Part shown: positions 1 through 4,289 of the stretch, piece by piece
Layout of the letters: each line of letters opens with the position of its first letter
Position numbering within the stretch: the stretch's first letter is position 1
Assembly (NCBI GenBank): GCA_050012355.1
Contig: JBEKHI010000433.1
Span: 1 to 8,737, forward strand
DNA: 8,737 bases
Reading direction: 5' to 3'
DNA from: JBEKHI01 sp050012355
GTDB lineage: Bacteria > Actinomycetota > Actinomycetes > Streptosporangiales > Streptosporangiaceae
Notes under the pieces: generated by a model
Seen by the model: only the letters and a program-made list of their open reading frames with translations
What the model was told of the DNA's origin: nothing
The model's database searches: none
Made by a program: the position numbers and the translations under genes

Positions 1-13
1 GAAACGATACCTT

Positions 14-27
14 CGGTTACGTAACCG
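14..27. promoter_or_regulatory. Perfect 14-bp palindrome, possible repressor operator
   Basis: The sequence CGGTTACGTAACCG is its own reverse complement. Palindromes of this length and shape are typical of TetR- or GntR-family operators. No gene start inside the window clearly belongs to it, so if it is an operator it probably serves a gene lying to the left of the window. I saw no second copy here. The role is inference from symmetry alone. Confidence 0.3.
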
Positions 28-137
28 TAGATATGCCGCAAGCACACGCGATCACACCTCACCGTGCAGCACCCTGGCCTGTAGAAACACGAATCAACCC
101 GAAATTCGCGATCGGGAGAACCGCGATGCGACTCGGC

Positions 138-317
138 TTAATCGCTAATCAAACGAGTTTTTTTCAAAGGCAGCGCGGCATGAGCGGCAGCTCCTGCCAG
201 AGATCCAGCGATCAGGGATGCGCAGTAAACCGCCCAGCCGTGAACCGCACCAGCCAAGACTGAGACAACAACAGCGAGCGCTGCAAGCACCGTACCTCGC
301 CACCGGTCCCGGTCCAT
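138..317 (-). CDS. Small two-helix membrane protein, 59 aa, unknown function
   Basis: This gene encodes 59 residues starting MDRDRWRGTVLAALAVVVSV and ending LKKTRLISD, then TAA. The ATG (317-315) has a good ribosome binding site, GTGGAG at 325-330, seven bases upstream. Residues about 8-30 and 33-50 are continuous hydrophobic stretches rich in Ala, Val, Leu and Gly, separated by a short turn near residues 30-33. Positive charges sit at both ends (RDRWR and KKTR), which predicts both termini in the cytoplasm and two membrane helices. I do not recognise a family. Codon use is unlike the neighbours: many codons end in T or A, for example GTT, GCT, AAA and ATT, and the last ten codons are AT-rich. 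That suggests foreign or recently acquired DNA. A competing plus-strand frame (33-263) has no ribosome binding site and no recognisable content. Confidence 0.55.
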   Translation of the reverse strand: MDRDRWRGTVLAALAVVVSVLAGAVHGWAVYCASLIAGSLAGAAAHAALPLKKTRLISD

Positions 318-370
318 TCGCCAACTCCACGTAACGAGCTGCTGATGTAAGTAAGCCTCACTATAGCTTC

Positions 371-404
371 TGGACGCTCCCGCGATATTCCTACTATTTT
401 AGTC
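371..404 (+). promoter_or_regulatory. Promoter/operator of the aldolase gene, shared copy 1
   Basis: A candidate -35 box TGGACG (371-376) and a candidate -10 box TATTTT (395-400) lie 18 bases apart. The spacer and the bases just after the -10 contain GATATTCCTACTATTTTAGT (384-403), followed by C404. The same block recurs on the other strand at 3315-3348, in front of the monooxygenase operon, with 29 of 34 positions identical. The conserved spacer argues for an overlapping protein-binding site and not just a promoter. ACTA-TTT-TAGT within it is an inverted repeat. Transcription would start near 407, giving a leader of roughly 95 bases before the aldolase ATG at 504. Confidence 0.55.
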
Positions 405-474
405 TATATAACAGGAAATCGTCATCGCAGGACTCGACGACCATCCGGCCGCGGCGTCAAGGTCTTACTAACGC

Positions 475-499
475 GGGGCCGGAAGCCCCTTTCCGGAGG
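475..499 (+). promoter_or_regulatory. Aldolase ribosome binding site with two competing hairpins
   Basis: The Shine-Dalgarno sequence GGAGG (495-499) lies four bases before the ATG at 504. Just upstream, GGGGC (475-479) can pair with GCCCC (485-489). Alternatively, CCGGAA (479-484) can pair with TTCCGG (491-496), which would hide the first two bases of GGAGG. The two pairings exclude each other. Short complementary runs are common in GC-rich DNA, so a regulatory role is only a possibility. Confidence 0.3.
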
Positions 500-503
500 A
501 ATC

Positions 504-1325
504 ATGAGCGTCACCACCCCGGTCAGCAGCCAGCCGAGCATTACCAGCGAATTCCGTAGGAAGCCGCTGCGCATCGACGAGCAGCGCCTCCGCCCGGCTC
601 CGTCACACCCCGACCCGGCGTCCGAGCGGCTGCACCGTAAGCAACAGCTGGCCGCCGCGTTCCGCGTCTTCGCGAAACTCGGCTTCAACCTCGGTGCCTC
701 CGGGCACATCACCGCCCGGGACCCCGAGCTGACCGACCATTTCTGGGTCAATCCGCTCGCAGTACCGTTCAGCCGGATCCGGGTCAGCGACTTGCAGCTG
801 GTCAATCCGGCCGGGGAGATCGTGATCGGGGACCGGCCCGTCAACCAGGCTGCGTTCGCCATCCACTCACAGGTCCACGCGGCCCGCTCCGACGTCGTGG
901 CAGCGGCGCACGCGCACGCGGTGCACGGGAAGGCGTGGTCGGCGCTAGGACGACTCCTCGATCCCCTCACCCAAGATGCCTGCACGTTCTACGGCAGTCA
1001 TTCGCTGTACGCCGACTTCAACGGCGTCGTGCTCGACGAGGCCGAAGGCAAGCGAGTGGCGGCGGCCCTCGGTCCGAACAAGGCCGTAATCCTGCAGAAC
1101 CACGGATTCCTGACCGTCGGCAAGTCGGTCGAGGAGGCCGCCTGGCTGTTCATCACCGCCGACCAGACCGCGCACGCCCAGCTGCTGGCAGAGGCCGCTG
1201 GAACGCCCAGGCAGATCCGCCACGAGGTCGCGCAGCCGCTCGGCCAGCACCGGGCGTTCGAGGGATTCAGCTTCCGGCCGTACTACGAGGAGATCGTGGC
1301 CGAGCAGCCCGACCTGCTGGACTGA
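504..1325 (+). CDS. Class II aldolase/adducin family protein, 273 aa
   Basis: Class II aldolase/adducin-domain proteins are zinc-dependent cytoplasmic enzymes that cleave or epimerise sugar phosphates or decarboxylate and aldol-cleave other substrates. The fold starts near residue 42 after a variable N-terminal extension. Motifs seen are GASGHITARDPE (64-75), then WVNP (81-84), the zinc-ligand pair HAH at 136-138, and the third-ligand region NHG at 199-201. A helical tail follows. The usual catalytic acid position lies in a region reading AFAIHSQVHAARSD (117-130) and I cannot identify the acid with confidence. The start is supported by GGAGG at 495-499. The gene stands alone behind promoter copy 1 and converges on the acyl-CoA dehydrogenase remnant, whose stop lies 13 bases away. 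The shared promoter suggests it acts with the minus-strand monooxygenase operon, perhaps on a carbonyl product of that oxidation. The exact substrate cannot be told. Confidence 0.88.
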   Translation: MSVTTPVSSQPSITSEFRRKPLRIDEQRLRPAPSHPDPASERLHRKQQLAAAFRVFAKLGFNLGASGHITARDPELTDHFWVNPLAVPFSRIRVSDLQLVNPAGEIVIGDRPVNQAAFAIHSQVHAARSDVVAAAHAHAVHGKAWSALGRLLDPLTQDACTFYGSHSLYADFNGVVLDEAEGKRVAAALGPNKAVILQNHGFLTVGKSVEEAAWLFITADQTAHAQLLAEAAGTPRQIRHEVAQPLGQHRAFEGFSFRPYYEEIVAEQPDLLD

Positions 1326-1338
1326 AACCCTCCTGCGA

Positions 1339-2007
1339 TCACCTAGGAACAAGCGTCCGGCGGCCGGCGGCGATGAGCGCCGAATCGTCTTGCGGCGGAT
1401 GAACTCGGCAGCGCAGCCCGAGGTGGTCCCAGGTCTTGATCACCGTGATTCCCTGCGTGTCGGCGGGCACGATCACATGGCCGATGAGCGAGTCATCCGA
1501 GCTGACCGCCCAGACCAGGTGATACGCGAGGCCCTCCGAGCCGGTCGCGTAGGCCTTGCGCCCGTTCAGCAGCCAGCCGGCACCGGTGCGCGTCACCTTG
1601 GTGGCCAGCAGGCCGCCCCTGGCGGGCGCGCCGAGCTCGGGTTCGGCGCGGATGGCGTTGAGCAGAACGGGTTCGTGCCACGAATCCGCCACCACCTTCC
1701 GGTAGAGATCCTCCGGCCATCGCGGCGCCCTGGACTGGGCGAGGTGCTGGAAGACGGTCATCGCCGTCAGCAGCGCGACCGACGGATCGCCGCGGCCGAG
1801 CGCCTGCATAACACGTGCCGCCTCGGTAAGCGACAGGTTCTCGCCGCCGTAGGCAGCGCCGATCCCCAGCGTGAGGATTCCCGCGTTGTGCACGGCCCGG
1901 ATGGAGTCCCACGGGAACTCGCCCGTCCGGTCGTAGCGTTCCGCGTTGGCGGCTAGCGTTGCGGTCAGTCGGGCGAGCGCCGGCTCCGCGGTATCTGGAG
2001 ACGTCAT
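1339..2007 (-). pseudogene. Acyl-CoA dehydrogenase-like gene with internal deletion
   Basis: The product is 222 residues where flavin-dependent acyl-CoA dehydrogenase family proteins usually have about 380-400. Residues 8-110 match the helical N-terminal domain (AAYGGENLSLTEAARVMQAL at 51-70). Residues 111-198 match the middle beta domain (GAGWLLNGRKAYATGSEGLA at 142-161, then TWDHLGLR at 192-199). Right after GLR the protein jumps to CRVHPPQDDSALIAAGRR, which looks like the extreme C-terminal tail of this family. The simplest reading is an in-frame deletion of roughly 150-200 residues with its junction near 1410. It removes the C-terminal helical domain, which normally carries flavin contacts, the tetramer interface and the catalytic base. 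The product is therefore unlikely to be an active dehydrogenase. The ATG overlaps the monooxygenase stop as ATGA (2004-2007), so translation is coupled. Relatives such as SfnC or DszC act in organosulfur oxidation, which fits the neighbour, but that link is inference. Confidence 0.75.
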
Positions 2008-3095
2008 CGGGCGCCGGGCGGGACGCGGTGCGCGAGTTCCTGCCGGACGAGCGGCAGTACGTAGCGGGCATAGTCGATCGCGTCGTTCAGCGGGTCCCAG
2101 CCGCGGATGGACAGCAGCTCGCAGCCGATGTCCACGTAGTCGAGCAACGCCTGGGCAACCGTCTCATAGCTGCCGACCAGCGCCGTGGTGCTCCCGCCGG
2201 CCCCGGTGGCGGTGACCAGCGGGGTCCATAGGGCGCGGTCGTGCAACTCTCCCCGCTCGGCGACCGCCAGCAGCCGCTGGGAGCCAACGTTCTGCGGAGT
2301 CTTGCCGGGAGCAAACATCCACGGACGGCCCGCCGCGTTCTGCTGAGTCTTAGCGAGGATCTCGTGCGCCTTCTCCCAAGCCAAGTCGTCGGTCGGCGCG
2401 ACGATCGGGCGGAACGACACCCAGATCCGCGGGTGCGGGCGCCCGGCCACGTCGGCGTGGGCATTCACCGCCGCGATCTGCTCCGCCGTCTCCTTGAGCG
2501 GCTCGCCCCATAGACCGAAGATGTCGCCCAGCCGCCCGCCCACCCGGTACGCGTCCTCGGACGACCCGCCCACCGAGACCGGGATCGCGTCCTGAAACGG
2601 CCTGATATTGGTCTGGAAGTCCTCGAACTTGTAGTACCTGCCATCATGGCTGATCGGCCCGTCCTCGATCCACACCCGGCGCAGGATCTGGATGAACTCA
2701 TCCGATCGCTCATAACGCTGTTTCTTGGTCAGGTAGTCGCCCTCACGGCGCTGCTCGGCGTCATTGCCGCCGGAGATGATGTGGATGCCGAGCCGACCGC
2801 GCCCGATCTGGTCGATGGTCGCGAACGACTTCGCCGCCAGCGTCGGGAACACGAAACCGGGACGGTGCGCGAGCATCGGCTTCAGGCGCTCGGAGTTGTT
2901 GACAACGAACTGCGCGATCTGCAGCGAATCCGGGCTAGAGGAGCCATACGCGACCAGCGTCCAGTCGAAACCCCCGTCATCGAGGGCCCGCACGAATTTG
3001 CGCGTGTAGTCGACATCGAAGCCGAAGTGCCGCCCCTTACCGGTCGCCTCGGTGTACGGAGTGGTGTGCGTGGCACTGATGAATTCCACAGCCAT
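2004..3095 (-). CDS. SsuD-like FMNH2-dependent monooxygenase (LLM class), 363 aa
   Basis: This is a luciferase-like (LLM class) flavin-dependent oxidoreductase of the alkanesulfonate monooxygenase group. Such enzymes use reduced FMN from a partner reductase and oxygen to cleave C-S or related bonds in the cytoplasm. The length is close to that of E. coli SsuD (about 380 aa). Motifs seen are FATIDQIGRGRLGIHIISGG (91-110), NDAEQRREGDYLTKKQRYER (111-130), a flavin-phosphate region SVGGSSEDA (174-182), TTALVGSYETVAQALLDY (303-320), and the end segment RGWDPLNDAIDYARYVLPLV (331-350). Compared with E. coli SsuD from memory, the active-site positions Cys54, His228, Arg297 and Tyr331 appear to be Ser54, Arg229, Ala299 and Trp333, so the substrate probably differs from simple alkanesulfonates. 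The ATG at 3095 has GAGGAG (3107-3112) eleven bases upstream and follows the hydrolase remnant's stop by five bases. No FMN reductase gene is visible in the window. Confidence 0.85.
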   Translation of the reverse strand: MAVEFISATHTTPYTEATGKGRHFGFDVDYTRKFVRALDDGGFDWTLVAYGSSSPDSLQIAQFVVNNSERLKPMLAHRPGFVFPTLAAKSFATIDQIGRGRLGIHIISGGNDAEQRREGDYLTKKQRYERSDEFIQILRRVWIEDGPISHDGRYYKFEDFQTNIRPFQDAIPVSVGGSSEDAYRVGGRLGDIFGLWGEPLKETAEQIAAVNAHADVAGRPHPRIWVSFRPIVAPTDDLAWEKAHEILAKTQQNAAGRPWMFAPGKTPQNVGSQRLLAVAERGELHDRALWTPLVTATGAGGSTTALVGSYETVAQALLDYVDIGCELLSIRGWDPLNDAIDYARYVLPLVRQELAHRVPPGAR

Positions 3096-3100
3096 GACCC

Positions 3101-3275
3101 TCAGAGCTCCTCACTCGCCGCGATCAGCCGCAGGTCCGCACCCAGCCGGAGTCTTTCCAGGACCAAAACGACGGTCGCCGCGGCCGTTCGGCGCGTGACA
3201 TCGTTCAGCACGTCGTGCTTGCTGCCGGCGACTCTCACGAGGTCGGCGCGGGGTGTGCTCGATGACGAGGGTCAT
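3101..3275 (-). pseudogene. Alpha/beta-hydrolase remnant, first gene of the operon
   Basis: Read on the minus strand up to the TGA at 3103-3101, one frame gives ADLVRVAGSKHDVLNDVTRR followed by TAAATVVLVLERLRLGADLR. This matches the C-terminal end of alpha/beta hydrolases of the lysophospholipase type, including the catalytic-histidine motif HD. That frame is closed by a stop just upstream. A different frame begins with ATG at 3275, preceded by GGGAG about six bases away, and reads MTLVIEHTPR before it too runs into nonsense. Joining the two with a one-base shift near 3245 gives continuous hydrolase-like sequence. The gene therefore carries a frameshift, and because the family is normally around 300 residues, most of the body is also missing. 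It sits directly downstream of promoter copy 2 and five bases before the monooxygenase start, so it may now serve mainly as a translated leader. Confidence 0.6.
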
Positions 3276-3314
3276 CTCGGCTCCCGTCCAGGGCTAGGCT
3301 TTTCCCCTTATGTC

Positions 3315-3348
3315 GACTAAAATAGTAGGAATATCACGAAGGTGTCCA
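3315..3348 (-). promoter_or_regulatory. Promoter/operator of the monooxygenase operon, shared copy 2
   Basis: On the minus strand this block has a candidate -35 TGGACA (3348-3343) and a candidate -10 TATTTT (3324-3319) with an 18-base spacer. Bases 3335-3315 are identical over 21 positions to 384-404 in front of the aldolase gene. Transcription would start near 3312, about 37 bases before the hydrolase-remnant ATG. The site also lies in the space between the operon and the divergent LysR gene, where LysR-type regulators usually bind, so it may be that regulator's operator. The promoter reading rests on box spacing and duplication. Confidence 0.55.
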
Positions 3349-3353
3349 ACAAC

Positions 3354-3378
3354 GATTCCGAATCGGTTCCGATCGCGG
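3354..3378. promoter_or_regulatory. Direct and inverted repeats before the LysR gene
   Basis: TTCCGA occurs at 3356-3361 and again at 3367-3372, 11 bases apart, which places both on the same face of the helix. The region also holds two overlapping short inverted repeats, GATT-CCG-AATC (3354-3364) and CCGA-A-TCGG (3358-3366). It lies between promoter copy 2 and the LysR start, so it could be an autoregulatory binding site. The motif is short and the assignment is inference. Confidence 0.3.
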
Positions 3379-3404
3379 AGCCTTATCAATGAGGCTGGGT
3401 GGGA

Positions 3405-4289
3405 ATGTCACGAGTGCTCGACATCATCCCGCTGCGGAGCCTGATCGCCGTAGCGGACACCGGCGGCTTCCACCGAGCCGCGACGGAACTCCAGCTCAGC
3501 CAGTCAGCGGTCAGCCAACACGTCCGCCGGCTCGAGAAGGTACTCGGGAAACCGCTGGTCGAGCCGGACGGACGCCGGGCGCGGCTCACCCCGGCCGGAG
3601 AGGCCCTGCTGGCCGAGGCGCGCCGCATCGTCGGGGCCCACGACGACGCACTCCGGCACTTGGCGGCGGACGCCAGCCCGAAGTTCGTCATCGGCACTAC
3701 CGACCACGCCGCCGACCACATCCTCCCGCCCGTGGTCGCCGCGCTCTTCCGGTCGCATCCCGATCTCGAGGTCAAGTTCCGTTTTGACCGGACCACTCCG
3801 CTCAACGAGGCAGTCGACCGCGGCAACATCGACCTCGCCGTGTTTATCACCGAGGCCAGCAGCAGGGACGGCACCCCCGTGGGCGCACTGCCGCTCGTCT
3901 GGTGCGCGGCCCCCGGCTGGTCTCCGCCGCGGGATCAGCCATGGCCGCTGATCGTGATCGAGGAGCCCTGCGCCATCCGCGGCCGGGCACTCTCGGTTCT
4001 GGGGCGATCAGGCGTTCCGGTAAGGGTGGTGGCCGAGGCGGCCTATCTCGCCGGGGTACTGAACGCCGCGCGAGCGGGACTCGGGCTCACGCTGCTCGCC
4101 CTGGCGGGGCCGCCGCCCGAGGGACTGGTGGAGCTGGACGATCTGCCGACCGCCCCGCCGATCGGCCTCACCGCGCGCACCCGCCGCGGTGCCGACGAGC
4201 GGGCGGCCGCCACCGCGGTAAGCGTACTCCGCGACACCCTGGAGCCCCGCGTTGTCGGCCTGATCCCTCATTCATTGCCGCACCCGTAA
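3405..4289 (+). CDS. LysR-family transcriptional regulator, 294 aa
   Basis: The protein has the usual LysR layout and length. Residues about 8-66 form the winged helix-turn-helix, with GGFHRAATELQLSQSAVSQH (20-39) and VRRLEKVLGK following it. A linker helix leads to a periplasmic-binding-protein-like effector domain starting near KFVIGTTDHA (93-102). The start chosen is the ATG at 3405, with GAGG at 3391-3394 ten bases upstream. A GTG at 3399 would add two residues. The gene is divergent from the monooxygenase operon, with promoter copy 2 and TTCCGA repeats in the space between them, the classic arrangement for a LysR regulator controlling the adjacent operon and itself. The aldolase promoter carries the same element and is probably a second target. 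The effector is unknown. The last 22 bases overlap the end of the convergent peptidase gene. Confidence 0.9.
   Translation: MSRVLDIIPLRSLIAVADTGGFHRAATELQLSQSAVSQHVRRLEKVLGKPLVEPDGRRARLTPAGEALLAEARRIVGAHDDALRHLAADASPKFVIGTTDHAADHILPPVVAALFRSHPDLEVKFRFDRTTPLNEAVDRGNIDLAVFITEASSRDGTPVGALPLVWCAAPGWSPPRDQPWPLIVIEEPCAIRGRALSVLGRSGVPVRVVAEAAYLAGVLNAARAGLGLTLLALAGPPPEGLVELDDLPTAPPIGLTARTRRGADERAAATAVSVLRDTLEPRVVGLIPHSLPHP

Noticed and set aside
98..116. Hairpin CCCGA/TCGGG as a terminator for the small membrane protein gene
   Set aside because: The stem is only five base pairs with a nine-base loop, and no T-run follows on the minus strand.
33..263. A 76-codon plus-strand frame opposite the small membrane protein
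   Set aside because: There is no ribosome binding site before its ATG and the product has no hydrophobic or domain pattern, while the opposite strand has a well-supported gene.
404..503. A cysteine-rich or other leader peptide in the aldolase leader
   Set aside because: No ATG, GTG or TTG with a short open frame was found between the predicted transcription start and the aldolase ATG.
371..3348. The inverted 34-bp blocks as ends of a transposon
   Set aside because: No transposase lies between them, no target duplication is visible, and each block sits in the right place and direction to be a promoter with matching -35 and -10 boxes.
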